Notes under the pieces: model-generated
Databases searched by the model: none
Seen by the model: only the letters and a program-made list of their open reading frames with translations
Told to the model about the DNA's origin: nothing
Origin: Akkermansiaceae bacterium
GTDB taxonomy: Bacteria; Verrucomicrobiota; Verrucomicrobiia; Verrucomicrobiales; Akkermansiaceae
Length of the DNA stretch: 51,780 nucleotides
Assembly (NCBI GenBank): GCA_025363295.1
Contig: JANYEC010000086.1
Coordinates: forward strand, 1 to 51,780
Reading direction: 5' to 3'
Program-made: the position numbers and the translations under genes
Shown here: one piece after another, positions 8,953 through 17,726 of the stretch
Layout: the number at the start of each line of letters is the position of its first letter
Numbering within the stretch: the first letter of the stretch is position 1

Positions 8953-9981
8953 GTGATCGCGCGGCAAAAAATAAAGTATCCCGTTTCCCAGTCCCTGCGG
9001 CAATACCTCTATCACTTTGATCGCCAGCGGGAAATTCCCAAGGTCTATGACGAACTCTGCCGTTTTACCGGTGCGATTCCCTACGAAGATCCAACGGGCC
9101 GCGAGACCTTATGGCACACCGTGATGTATCCGCAGGACGCTTTTGCGGAGCTTCGTCCTCGCCTCACCAGCATCTACACGGAGTTGAAACTCGGCCGCGA
9201 CGCAGGACAGCACGAACACTTGCTCGTGGATCGCATCGACTTTGGGGATTTCGGAAATTCCAAACCTTTCCGCATCCGCATCACCAATCTCTTCAACGAT
9301 AACTCGGACTACTATTACGTCAAACAGGCCGATTCTTCCCGCATCTATGGATTGGAGTTAGAGCACATCTTGTCGCCTAACCGGATGAACTATCTGATCA
9401 ATGGGAATACACTCATCGAAGAACACATCGCCGGCGTTCCTGGAGATGTTTTTATTCGCGACTACCTTCCCCGGCGCGGCCTCAACAAGGTCCGCATCGC
9501 AAAGGAGTTCACCAAATTTACCGAGCGCAGTTTCATCCGTCTGTTAGGAGACATGCGCAGCGTGAACTATGTCGTCGATATCACGCCGGATTTCGAAGAG
9601 ATCCAATACCGCGTGCGAGCCATCGACTTCGACCAACAATCATACGAAGGAAATGGAAATGTCTATCTGGCCTTTCGTTTCAACTCGAACCGCAAGGTCA
9701 CGCGTCTCGCCTTCGAGGTGCTCAACCGCAAAAGCATCGATCAATACGTGGCCGAGGAACATGCACAAATGGCACGCCGCGCCAAGGTCGAGAGTGGCCG
9801 CCTGAGGGCGCTGCTAGGCATCATGCGGCGCGAAGATATTGCGCCTCTGGAGCACGTTGTTACTCTCGCCCGCGAGCTGGACCGCATGCACGCCACTAGC
9901 GGTTTCGGTGACTGCCAGTCGATGGGCGAACTCACCGCCATGCACATTTCCATGATGCTTGAAATCACGCCGACAGGTTGA
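8953..9981 (+). CDS. Unrecognised protein with protein-kinase-like active-site motifs
   Basis: A 342-residue soluble protein I do not recognise as a named family. Reading it as a kinase fold works well: a beta-strand ending YYYVKQ offers a VAIK-type lysine (Lys124); the next helix, GLELEH, offers a helix-C glutamate (Glu135 or Glu137); LLGDMRSVN fits the APH-type catalytic loop D-x4-N (Asp200, Asn205); and VRAIDFDQQ fits a DFG-equivalent metal aspartate (Asp225 or Asp227). Residues 1-90 form a helical N-terminal part and 260-342 a helical tail. It lies between argF and kdsB, about 100 bp before the latter. A sugar, lipid or protein kinase is possible; the kinase reading is my inference. Confidence 0.6.
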   Translation: MIARQKIKYPVSQSLRQYLYHFDRQREIPKVYDELCRFTGAIPYEDPTGRETLWHTVMYPQDAFAELRPRLTSIYTELKLGRDAGQHEHLLVDRIDFGDFGNSKPFRIRITNLFNDNSDYYYVKQADSSRIYGLELEHILSPNRMNYLINGNTLIEEHIAGVPGDVFIRDYLPRRGLNKVRIAKEFTKFTERSFIRLLGDMRSVNYVVDITPDFEEIQYRVRAIDFDQQSYEGNGNVYLAFRFNSNRKVTRLAFEVLNRKSIDQYVAEEHAQMARRAKVESGRLRALLGIMRREDIAPLEHVVTLARELDRMHATSGFGDCQSMGELTAMHISMMLEITPTG

Positions 9982-10084
9982 TCGTGGGTTTTTCCGGCAT
10001 TTTCGCGGCGGTAAGATTTTTTTCCGAAACCGCTCTTGTCCGTGGGCTTGTCCGTGCCATACGCTTGCACAACCCTTCGTAAGC

Positions 10085-10843
10085 GTGTCCGTTATTTCCC
10101 CACTGATCTATATTTTAGGCGTTCTTCCCTCGCGCTGGGGCTCCACTCGCTTCCCCGGAAAGCCGCTGCATTTGATCGCCGGAAAACCTCTGATCCAGCA
10201 TGTTTGGGAGCGCTGCAAGCAGTGTTCTCGCCTCGATGATATCATCGTGGCCACGGACGACGAGCGGATCCGCGATGCCGTCATCGCCTTCGGAGGAAAA
10301 GTCGCGATGACCTCTCCGGACCATCCGACCGGCACCGACCGCATCGCCGAGGCTGCGAAATCCGTCCCGCAAGCCACCCACATCATCAACATTCAAGGGG
10401 ACGAACCGCTCATCGACCCCGCACTGATCGACGAACTCGCCGCCGCCATGGCTGCTGATCCGACGCTCGACATGGCCACCGCTGCCAATCCGCTCGATCC
10501 CGCTGATCCCGCCGTGCACGACCCGAATGTGGTAAAAGTCGCCACCGCACTCGATGGCCGCGCGCTCTATTTTTCCCGCTCTCCGCTGCCATTCTTCCGC
10601 AATCCCGTGGAAGGGCTTCCGGTGCTGCGTCACAAGGGCATCTATGCCTATCAGCGGAGTTTTCTCGAACGCTTCGTCACTTGGCCACCCTCGCCCTTGG
10701 AAAAAGCGGAGTCTCTCGAACAGCTCCGCGCCCTCGAAAACGGCGCATCGATCAAAGTCCTTCTCACTACCGACACTTCACCCGGCGTGGATACACCCGA
10801 GCAAGCGACGGAGGTGGAGAGGCTGTTAATCGTTAGAAGTTAG
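10085..10843 (+). CDS. kdsB: 3-deoxy-manno-octulosonate cytidylyltransferase
   Basis: KdsB activates Kdo as CMP-Kdo, the donor for the inner core of lipopolysaccharide. The nucleotide-binding signature is GVLPSRWGSTRFPGKPL near the N-terminus, followed by VATDDERI, SPDHPTGTDRIAEA and INIQGDEPLIDP (the Mg-binding Asp), and later RHKGIYAYQR. I place the start at the GTG at 10085, which gives 252 residues, the normal size of the family; an upstream in-frame ATG at 9959 would add 42 residues and overlap the previous gene. Together with lpxK in the same run this shows a Kdo-lipid A outer membrane. Confidence 0.93.
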   Translation: MSVISPLIYILGVLPSRWGSTRFPGKPLHLIAGKPLIQHVWERCKQCSRLDDIIVATDDERIRDAVIAFGGKVAMTSPDHPTGTDRIAEAAKSVPQATHIINIQGDEPLIDPALIDELAAAMAADPTLDMATAANPLDPADPAVHDPNVVKVATALDGRALYFSRSPLPFFRNPVEGLPVLRHKGIYAYQRSFLERFVTWPPSPLEKAESLEQLRALENGASIKVLLTTDTSPGVDTPEQATEVERLLIVRS

Positions 10844-10852
10844 AATTTAAAG

Positions 10853-10872
10853 GTGAAGAGTCCGATCTTCAC
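10853..10872 (+). other. Short perfect hairpin in the kdsB-pyrG gap
   Basis: Ten bases after the kdsB stop, GTGAAGA and TCTTCAC form a perfect 7-bp inverted repeat around a 6-base loop. No T-run follows, so it is weak as an intrinsic terminator. It could slow transcription or protect an RNA end in the 88-bp space before pyrG. I see no pyrimidine-rich initiator or reiterative-transcription signal of the type known for Gram-positive pyrG. Confidence 0.35.
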
Positions 10873-10931
10873 TCAGCACGATCCTAATCTTAACCGATAA
10901 CCCTTATCCCGTAACTTTTAACTCAATCATT

Positions 10932-12548
10932 ATGAAATACATTTTCGTCACCGGCGGCGTGGTCTCCTCACTCGGCAAAGGTCTCGCCGCAGCATCTATC
11001 GGAACTCTGCTAGAACACCGTGGCCTGACTACGCTGATGCAGAAATTCGATCCCTATCTGAATGTCGATCCGGGAACAATGTCGCCCTATCAACACGGCG
11101 AAGTTTACGTGCTCGATGATGGCGCGGAAACGGACTTGGACCTCGGTCATTACGAGCGCTTCACCTCCGGCGTGTTGTCGCGCATGAACAATCTGACTTC
11201 CGGTCAAGTTTTTGACTCCGTCATTAAAAAGGAGCGCCGTGGCGAGTATCTGGGAAAGACCGTACAATTCATCCCACATGTCACCGATGAGATTAAATCC
11301 CGCATGCATCAGGTGACGGCCAACAATCCTAACACGGATGTGCTCATCACCGAGATCGGCGGCACGGTGGGCGACATGGAAGGCCTGCTTTTCATCGAAG
11401 CACTGCGCCAGTTCGCGCTTGAAGTCGGCAAGGAAAACGTCTGTTTCATCCACGTCACGTTGCTGCCATATATCAAAGCGGCCGGTGAAGTGAAGACTAA
11501 GCCCACTCAGCAATCCGTGGCGAAACTCCGCGAGCTCGGCATTCAACCTGACATCATCATCTGCCGCACCGAGGCGGATCTCGATGAAGAGAACCGCAAG
11601 AAAATCGCCATGTTCTGCAACGTGGAGCGCAAGAACGTGGTCGCCTTCCGCGATGTGGCGCACACGATTTATGAGTGCCCGTTAGATCTGCGTCGTGACA
11701 AAATTGATAGACTCGTAGTGGACAAGCTCGGCCTCGGCCACACGCCGTCGCCCGCGCTGGAGGATTGGGAAAAATTCGTGCAGCGAGTCATCCATCCGAA
11801 GAACAAGGTCACCATTGCGGTTGCGGGAAAATACATCGAGCTTCAGGACGCTTATAAATCGATCTATGAATCGCTCATTCACGCTGGTGCCCATCACGAT
11901 ACCAAGGTCCAGATCGTCCGCGTGGAAGCGGAAGCCATCGAGGATCACGGCGCGAAGTCGGTCATCGGCGATGTGGACGGCATCCTCGTCCCCGGGGGAT
12001 TTGGCGATCGCGGAATCGAAGGGAAGATTCTAGCAGCTAAATATGCCCGTGAGCAGGAGATTCCGTATTTCGGCATCTGCCTCGGCATGCAAATCGCCAC
12101 CATCGAATACGCACGAAACGTCTGCGGCCTGAAAGATGCCAACTCCACCGAGTTCGACAAGGCCACCAAACACCCCGTCATCTGTCTTCAAGAGGAGCAG
12201 AAAGGCATCGAAGACATGGGTGCCACCATGCGCCTCGGTTCTTCAGAATCTATTCTCTTCACTGGTACCCAAGCAGCCGATCTCTATAATAATGCGGACC
12301 GCATCCACGAGCGCCACCGCCATCGGTATGAGTTTAACTCGGACTATCAGGAACGCCTGCAGGAAGCCGGGCTCGTGATTTCCTCCGTCTCCGCGAACGA
12401 AGGTCTTGTAGAAATCGTGGAACTACCAGGACACCCATTTTACATCGGTGCCCAGTTCCACCCCGAATTCCAATCCAAGCCGAACCACCCGCACCCGCTC
12501 TTCGCAGGTTTTGTGGCCGCTGCACTGGAGCGGAGCTATCACTCTTAA
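10932..12548 (+). CDS. pyrG: CTP synthase
   Basis: PyrG makes CTP from UTP, ATP and glutamine. The synthetase domain (about residues 1-265) begins [20 protein letters not shown], which contains the P-loop, and carries the allosteric CTP/UTP region around [13 protein letters not shown]. The class I glutamine amidotransferase domain (about 290-538) has the nucleophile Cys383 in [11 protein letters not shown] and the His510/Glu512 pair in FHPEF. At 538 residues it has full family length. It ends the run that starts at lpxK; making CTP next to kdsB, which uses it, is sensible but not proof of a functional link. Confidence 0.97.
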   Translation: MKYIFVTGGVVSSLGKGLAAASIGTLLEHRGLTTLMQKFDPYLNVDPGTMSPYQHGEVYVLDDGAETDLDLGHYERFTSGVLSRMNNLTSGQVFDSVIKKERRGEYLGKTVQFIPHVTDEIKSRMHQVTANNPNTDVLITEIGGTVGDMEGLLFIEALRQFALEVGKENVCFIHVTLLPYIKAAGEVKTKPTQQSVAKLRELGIQPDIIICRTEADLDEENRKKIAMFCNVERKNVVAFRDVAHTIYECPLDLRRDKIDRLVVDKLGLGHTPSPALEDWEKFVQRVIHPKNKVTIAVAGKYIELQDAYKSIYESLIHAGAHHDTKVQIVRVEAEAIEDHGAKSVIGDVDGILVPGGFGDRGIEGKILAAKYAREQEIPYFGICLGMQIATIEYARNVCGLKDANSTEFDKATKHPVICLQEEQKGIEDMGATMRLGSSESILFTGTQAADLYNNADRIHERHRHRYEFNSDYQERLQEAGLVISSVSANEGLVEIVELPGHPFYIGAQFHPEFQSKPNHPHPLFAGFVAAALERSYHS

Positions 12549-12750
12549 CGAAAGTGAGTCGAAAATTTCACCCGGTTCCGGAAATTGTTAGGGTGAGGCC
12601 GTTTCAGTCAATTAGCACTCAATGCAAGAGTGGACGACTTCTACGAACACACCTCTCTTTGCCAAGCACTCGGCCTCCTAAATCTAGCAGTAAGCAGCTG
12701 GTGAACACGTCAATGAGTTTACATTGACCCCATTTATTAGCCCAGGCAAT

Positions 12751-13314
12751 ATGCGCTGCACTCAGCATGTCATTCATACCCCGCTGGGTGACCTACGCAT
12801 TCAGGTTGCTGGTGCACGTAACGCTGTCATCACGGTGGTTGACCCAGAGATCCAATTACCTCCTGGGATGTCGGTGGCTGCAACAGTCGCCGTTCTGATC
12901 GAGATATCAGCCTTGGAAGCGCTTGCGGAGATTCGATGTGAATGTGCCTGGGACTCTTCTCCTTCACAGGGCGACCCTGAGTCAGGAGAATGTCTCGACG
13001 CCCAATCTTGGGAGGGCAACGGGTATCGTGTGACCATTGGCACAGAGGACTTCGAGGCACTAAGCCGCCGCTTGCCCGTTCTAAAACTTACAGAAGCGCA
13101 ATACCCCGTGATTTACATGGACAGAGGCTTGGCGATCGAGATCCCCAGAGTATCAGCGAATATCGAGTTTTCCGTTCACTTTGTCGTCTCTTGGCGTGCC
13201 TTACCTGATCCACATGAATGCGCGACTTGGTTCGCTGTCGACATTCCACATGAAAAATTAAAAGAGGCTAACAATAAAAGATGCTGCCGTAACAGTTTGT
13301 CCGGGAACTTGTAG
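12751..13314 (+). CDS. Hypothetical protein, AT-richer accessory gene
   Basis: A 187-residue protein of no family I recognise. It has no signal peptide or membrane span. The sequence alternates beta-prone segments (for example HTPLGDLRIQVAG, AATVAVLIEI, NIEFSVHFVVSW) that suggest a beta sandwich, with an acidic central loop around SSPSQGDPESGECLD. The ATG at 12751 is preferred over a TTG at 12724. The last dozen residues (KRCCRNSLSGNL) are read from the first copy of a 22-bp repeat and do not look like the rest, so the natural C-terminus may have been replaced. Codon use is less GC-biased than in pyrG. Confidence 0.5.
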   Translation: MRCTQHVIHTPLGDLRIQVAGARNAVITVVDPEIQLPPGMSVAATVAVLIEISALEALAEIRCECAWDSSPSQGDPESGECLDAQSWEGNGYRVTIGTEDFEALSRRLPVLKLTEAQYPVIYMDRGLAIEIPRVSANIEFSVHFVVSWRALPDPHECATWFAVDIPHEKLKEANNKRCCRNSLSGNL

Positions 13315-13476
13315 TGACTTTGACGAGACCTGACTCTATTATTAATTCAGTTTTTCTTGGAAAACTGGATTACCGCTACCGCGTGACACATGCATTCCTG
13401 CCTGTTCTTCAGTCCAGAACGCTGCTTCTTTTGGGCAAATGAAAAAACCAATCATAACAGTTTGTCTGGGAACTTG
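13290..13476. repeat. 22-bp direct repeat (13290-13311 and 13455-13476)
   Basis: TAACAGTTTGTCYGGGAACTTG occurs twice in the same orientation with one C/T difference, 165 bp apart. The first copy encodes the end of the hypothetical protein at 12751. The second is the end of a tiny 12-codon reading frame starting at the ATG at 13439. Read in the frame where both are open, each gives a similar peptide (VTVCPGT and ITVCLGT). They may be relics of one duplicated short coding segment. Confidence 0.6.
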
Positions 13477-13971
13477 AAATGATGTCCCATCAACTCGAAT
13501 CATCGGCCTAACTTCACACGAATAGACGGTTAATCAGTTAGGCCACTTGCAGTTCTTGTCACAAAATGCACCGAGATCAAAGCTGCCCATATCGTACATG
13601 TTGAAAAGCTGATGATTGTTGTTCTCTTCATCTTCTAGCGAGCAGTTTTGTTCTCAGTGCCAGCGGATGTAATATCCGACAACGTTTACGCCTAGGAAAT
13701 TTGTCAGAATCTGTTGATTTGACAATGAGTATCCGGGAGATGGGTGGGCATTTCAGGCGAGTTTCCCTGTGCCGGACAGGAGCAACCGAATCTAGCAGAG
13801 ATGGGGGGTGAGCGGGGACCGGGGCGGGGGATCTACGGGGCTGGAATGGCCTGACTTTGCAAGGACTAGACCAGATCAAGTTTGAGAGTTTTTCACACCA
13901 ATTCTTCAGAGGCAATTTTTTCCCGATGCAAGTCGTCTACGGCTTGCTATGTTGTCACAGAAATTTATTTT
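13315..13971. other. 657-bp non-coding gap
   Basis: No credible gene is visible here. The gap holds the hairpin at 13344-13371, the second copy of the 22-bp repeat (13455-13476), a short inverted repeat CCTGT/ACAGG near 13766-13781, one copy of the TCTAGCAG octamer (13791-13798) and a G-rich run at about 13801-13835. A 95-codon minus-strand reading frame over 13628-13915 is rich in Arg and Pro and has no family features, so I do not accept it. The region looks eroded, and promoter sequence for the esterase at 13972 probably lies in its last 100 bp. Confidence 0.5.
13344..13371 (+). terminator. Putative bidirectional hairpin terminator
   Basis: An 11-bp stem with one T-G wobble (AATTCAGTTTT and AAAACTGGATT) closes a 6-base loop, TCTTGG. 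It sits 30 bp after the stop of the hypothetical gene at 12751. There is no downstream T-run on the plus strand, but the stem's T and A runs could serve either direction. I read it as a probable transcription end for that gene. Confidence 0.4.
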
Positions 13972-15378
13972 ATGAAGCTGGTTCTATCTCTTGTTCTCAC
14001 TCTCGCGCTTCAATGTCCAGTCGTATCCGCTGCGGAACAGATCATCACCCTCGGTGATTCGCTCACCTACGCGTACGAATCCGAGTTCGGCACTCAAATC
14101 GATATTCCGTTTGTGGTCAGCTATGGTGATGGCTTCGGATCAAAGGTATGCAATTGGGCGGAAATTCTGAACAAAACAATCTATCGAAACGCCTCGTTCG
14201 ATCTGGGTGATCGAGATACCCTGCACATCATCGGTGGGGTGGATTTTTTTTTCCGCAACCGCTACAACTGGGCGCTGCCCGGAATGAAAATCGCCGAGCT
14301 GCGAAAATTCCTCAATCACGAGGCAACTCTCAACTCGATGCTGGGTCCTGAGCTCGCTAATCTGTTAGCACTCACGAATTTTAATGAAGCTGAAGATTTT
14401 GCTATTGGCGAACTCGAAACCCAGATCCAAACCACTGCCGAGCGGCTCACCCTTTTAATTGGCGGAAATGATATCCGCGGGGTGTATGGAGATATTTATA
14501 AATTCAATTTACCGGGCACGTTTGTTGCGGATTTCGTTAGAGACGCAACGATCATCATTGACCGCATCCAGCTCCTCCGGCCGAATCTCCAAATTGTGCT
14601 CGTCAATGTGCCGCACGTGGGAATCACCCCGGAGGTCAAAGCAAAATGGCCAACCGATCCGATCAAAACGGGCCGTGTTACAACGGTGCTGTTGGATTTA
14701 AACCGCCAGCTTGCAGCCCTCGCCAAGTCGAGAAACATTGGCTATGCGGATGTTTTTACCCCCACCCTGCCTTTGCTTTCTGATGCGCCGCTTTGCATCC
14801 ACGGCATCACCTTTGCGAACAGTGGCTCCACCAGCGGGAACCTCGGTTACGTTTGGCTGAATGGGCCCGTTAGCAAAAACTTCCACCCTAACACGAGCGC
14901 GCAGGCAATCATCGCGAATGCAGTCATCGCGGCCTTCAACAAACGCTATCAGACCGCCATCGCACCGCTTAGCGCCACGGAAATTCTAGGCGGGATGTTA
15001 GGAAAAACCACCGCACAAATCGACATGACCTTCGCGAGCTGGATGACGGCCTTTGGCCTCACCGGTTTGTCTGCTAGAGATGATTCCGATGGTGATGGCA
15101 TCACTGCCGAGGTGGAATTTGCGCTCGGGCTGAATCCGACTTTAAAGGATTCCGACATGATAAGCACACGCATTACCGGCAATGCACTCGAGTTGACCTA
15201 CCCCATCCGCCTGCCTGTTTCTATGCGCTACACGCTCACCCCCACCCACTCTGCGAACCTGACTTCCTTCACCGCCCTTTCCCCTTTACCTGCAGTGGGC
15301 GCGGACGGACTTGCACACGCGATGCTACCCATCAGCAGTCCACGCGGCTTCATGCGCCTCGAGGCGACGGTGCCGTGA
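13972..15378 (+). CDS. Exported SGNH/GDSL esterase with C-terminal acidic calcium-type repeat
   Basis: A 468-residue exported esterase. The ATG at 13972 opens a signal peptide (MKLVLSLVLTLALQCPVVSA). Block I is TLGDSLTYAY with the nucleophile Ser, block III-type residues are in LLIGGNDIRG, and a candidate His is in NFHPNTSAQA. After the SGNH domain (about residues 20-330) comes a linker and a segment DDSDGDGITAEVEFALGLNP, an Asp-rich calcium-binding-type motif common in verrucomicrobial exported proteins, then a beta-rich C-terminal stretch. The substrate is unknown. It is transcribed with gltX at best loosely: the gap is 129 bp. Confidence 0.83.
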   Translation: MKLVLSLVLTLALQCPVVSAAEQIITLGDSLTYAYESEFGTQIDIPFVVSYGDGFGSKVCNWAEILNKTIYRNASFDLGDRDTLHIIGGVDFFFRNRYNWALPGMKIAELRKFLNHEATLNSMLGPELANLLALTNFNEAEDFAIGELETQIQTTAERLTLLIGGNDIRGVYGDIYKFNLPGTFVADFVRDATIIIDRIQLLRPNLQIVLVNVPHVGITPEVKAKWPTDPIKTGRVTTVLLDLNRQLAALAKSRNIGYADVFTPTLPLLSDAPLCIHGITFANSGSTSGNLGYVWLNGPVSKNFHPNTSAQAIIANAVIAAFNKRYQTAIAPLSATEILGGMLGKTTAQIDMTFASWMTAFGLTGLSARDDSDGDGITAEVEFALGLNPTLKDSDMISTRITGNALELTYPIRLPVSMRYTLTPTHSANLTSFTALSPLPAVGADGLAHAMLPISSPRGFMRLEATVP

Positions 15379-15507
15379 ATTTTCAAATTCGGCATGCAGG
15401 CGATCTCTGAGTTCCTTCCTGCTTCACAGGCACCGTGACTTCGCTTCCTTTTAATTTTCCTCGGATGGGCTCTGGACGGGGGCGATTCGGGGGCATACAC
15501 CTCGGGC

Positions 15508-16821
15508 ATGACCGTTCGCACCCGATTTGCACCCTCACCCACTGGCTATTTGCATGTGGGCGGGGCACGCACTGCATTGTTCAACTGGCTTTTCGCCCGC
15601 AAGCACGGCGGGGTTTTTGTCTTGCGAGTGGAGGATACGGACGAGGTGCGAAACACCGATGAGGCGCGTCAGGCGATTTTCGATGGGATGAATTGGCTAG
15701 GTCTCGACTGGGATGAAGGCCCGGAAAAAAGCGGAGATTTCGGTCCCTACTATCAGAGCAAGCGTAGGGAAATCTATGACGCCTGGTTTCAGAAACTCGT
15801 CGATACTGAGCGCGTCTATGAGGACGGCGGCGCGTGGCGTTTTCGTTTTGATAGAAAACCGGTGACGATGAATGATTTAGTTTGCGGTGAGGTGACCATT
15901 GATTACCGCGATGAGTCGAACACGCCCGACATGGTGGTAAAACGATCAGACGGTTCCTATGTCTTCCACTTCGTCAACGTGGTGGATGATCTCGAAATGG
16001 AGATCACGCATGTCATCCGCGGCGAGGACCATTTGATGAACACACCGAAGCATCTGCAACTTATCGAAGCCTTCGGTGGCGTGGCTCCGAAATACGCGCA
16101 CATCCCACTGATTTTGAATCCGGATGGCTCAAAAATGTCAAAACGCGACGAAGGCGCCGCCGTAGGTGATTACCCACGGCAGGGATTTCTATCAAGTGCG
16201 GTGGTTAATTTCATCGCGCTGCTGGGATGGAACTCGAAAACCGAGCGGGAAATCTACTCGCTGCCAGATCTTGCCGCGATTTTCACCTTGGATCATGTGA
16301 ACCGCTCGCCTGCCCGCTTTGATTTGGAAAAATGCAAGTGGGTGAATCAGCAACATCTTTTATCCATGAGCGTGGCGGATTTTGCGCTCGCCGCACGGCC
16401 GTTCGTGGAAGCGGAAAACTTGCCGATCCCGGAAAACTTCGAGGCAGTGATGGCAGCCGTGAAAGATAAAGTGCGCCTGCTAGATGAGGTGCCCGCCGCA
16501 ATCGATTTCCTGCTGAAAGATGATTTTGCAATCGACAACGAAGCGGTGACGAAAGTGCGCGGAAATGCCGCTGCGGGGAGTCTTTTAGTTTCGCTGGCAG
16601 AGAGTTTTGAAATGATGGATGAGTGGTCAGTGGATCTGGCGAAGGAGTCGCTGAACGATGTGGCGAAAGCAGCAGGAGCGAAGCCCGGACAACTGATGTT
16701 TCCACTACGTGTTGCTCTATCAGGTCGCGCTCACGGTCCCGATCTTGGTGACATTCTTAATTTGTTAGGGCAAGATCGCTGCGTGGCACGCGTTCGCCAT
16801 TTCGCACAATCACTCGGATGA
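15508..16821 (+). CDS. gltX: Glutamyl-tRNA synthetase
   Basis: A class I aminoacyl-tRNA synthetase charging tRNA-Glu (and possibly tRNA-Gln if the organism uses the indirect route). The HIGH-type motif is in APSPTGYLHVGGAR, and the KMSKR loop is Lys209-Met-Ser-Lys-Arg213 followed by DEGAA. The rest contains the expected HVIRGEDHLMNTPKH segment and an all-helical anticodon domain ending near FAQSLG. At 437 residues it is shorter than E. coli GltX (471), mostly in the zinc-loop region, where I see no Cys-rich motif. The stop overlaps the aroE start in ATGA. Confidence 0.93.
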   Translation: MTVRTRFAPSPTGYLHVGGARTALFNWLFARKHGGVFVLRVEDTDEVRNTDEARQAIFDGMNWLGLDWDEGPEKSGDFGPYYQSKRREIYDAWFQKLVDTERVYEDGGAWRFRFDRKPVTMNDLVCGEVTIDYRDESNTPDMVVKRSDGSYVFHFVNVVDDLEMEITHVIRGEDHLMNTPKHLQLIEAFGGVAPKYAHIPLILNPDGSKMSKRDEGAAVGDYPRQGFLSSAVVNFIALLGWNSKTEREIYSLPDLAAIFTLDHVNRSPARFDLEKCKWVNQQHLLSMSVADFALAARPFVEAENLPIPENFEAVMAAVKDKVRLLDEVPAAIDFLLKDDFAIDNEAVTKVRGNAAAGSLLVSLAESFEMMDEWSVDLAKESLNDVAKAAGAKPGQLMFPLRVALSGRAHGPDLGDILNLLGQDRCVARVRHFAQSLG

Positions 16822-17726
16822 AAGAAGTTTATACGATCAACGATCTGGTATCTCGCGAGTGCTTGGATGCGGGCCACCTCAAGCCTGCAAAACTCGCGGT
16901 GATCGGCCATCCCATCGCTCACTCGGCATCGCCAAAAATGCACCAAGCCGCATTAGATGCTGCGGAAATTGACGCGCGTTACATCCGGCTGGACATTGAA
17001 CCCGGACAGGTCGGCGAGGCATTCGAACGCATGAAGTCGCTGGGGTTTATCGGCTGCAATGTGACGGTGCCGCACAAGTTAGAAGCGATGGAACATTGCG
17101 AGGTCGCGGATGGAGCGCGGGCGCTCGGGGCGGTGAACACAATTTGTTTTGATCAGGATTTCACTCATGGATTTAACACGGATGGGCCCGGATTTATGAA
17201 TGCCATTGCCGACGATTTTGGCGTCGCGCTTGACACTTTAAGAGTTGCCATCGTCGGTGCGGGAGGGGGAGCCGGACAGGCCATCGCCACGCAATGCGCC
17301 ATGCTGGGAGTTGCTCAACTCGTGGTAGTGAACCGCAGTTTTGGAAAACTTGGAATTCTCGTCGAGCGATTGAAATTTCATGGACCCGAAACTGAGGTCA
17401 TCGCGCTATCATTTGATGACGCCACCCTGCCCGATTATTGCCTGAGCTGTGATCTGATTGTGAACACCTCGTCAGTCGGTTTAAAAAGCGGTGATCCGAG
17501 CATTCTTCCCATGGGTTGCCTGAAAAAGGAACACGTCGTTTACGATACCATCTATCAACCACCGGTGACGCCGTTACTTGCCGCTGCGAATGAGCTGGGC
17601 TGCCGCACTTCTAACGGACTATCAATGTTGATTCATCAGGGAAGTCTCGCCTTCCAACATTGGTTCCCGGGAACGAATCCGTTACCGGTGATGCGGCAGG
17701 CGATGGGTCATTTTTCGAGAGGCTGA
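16818..17726 (+). CDS. aroE: Shikimate dehydrogenase (NADP)
   Basis: AroE reduces 3-dehydroshikimate to shikimate in aromatic amino acid synthesis. The shikimate-binding VIGHPIAHSASPKMHQ, the catalytic Lys87 in VTVPHKLEAME, the paired Asp122 in GFNTDGPGF, and the NADP-binding VAIVGAGGGAGQA are all present. A 20-residue N-terminal extension (beginning MKEVYTINDLVS) precedes the usual start. Its start overlaps gltX by four bases, so the two are co-translated. Its 3' end overlaps the convergent minus-strand gene at 17708 by 19 bp. Confidence 0.93.
   Translation: MKEVYTINDLVSRECLDAGHLKPAKLAVIGHPIAHSASPKMHQAALDAAEIDARYIRLDIEPGQVGEAFERMKSLGFIGCNVTVPHKLEAMEHCEVADGARALGAVNTICFDQDFTHGFNTDGPGFMNAIADDFGVALDTLRVAIVGAGGGAGQAIATQCAMLGVAQLVVVNRSFGKLGILVERLKFHGPETEVIALSFDDATLPDYCLSCDLIVNTSSVGLKSGDPSILPMGCLKKEHVVYDTIYQPPVTPLLAAANELGCRTSNGLSMLIHQGSLAFQHWFPGTNPLPVMRQAMGHFSRG

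Noticed and set aside
8953..9981. VTC-type polyphosphate polymerase
   Set aside because: The expected tunnel-lining basic strand motifs are not seen; the D-x4-N and DFD-like motifs fit a kinase fold better.
10853..10872. Riboswitch or CTP-sensing leader before pyrG
   Set aside because: Only one short hairpin is present and no known pyrG leader motif.
13628..13915. Minus-strand open frame of 95 codons in the non-coding gap
   Set aside because: Low-complexity Pro/Arg sequence in a degraded region, with no start context or family features.
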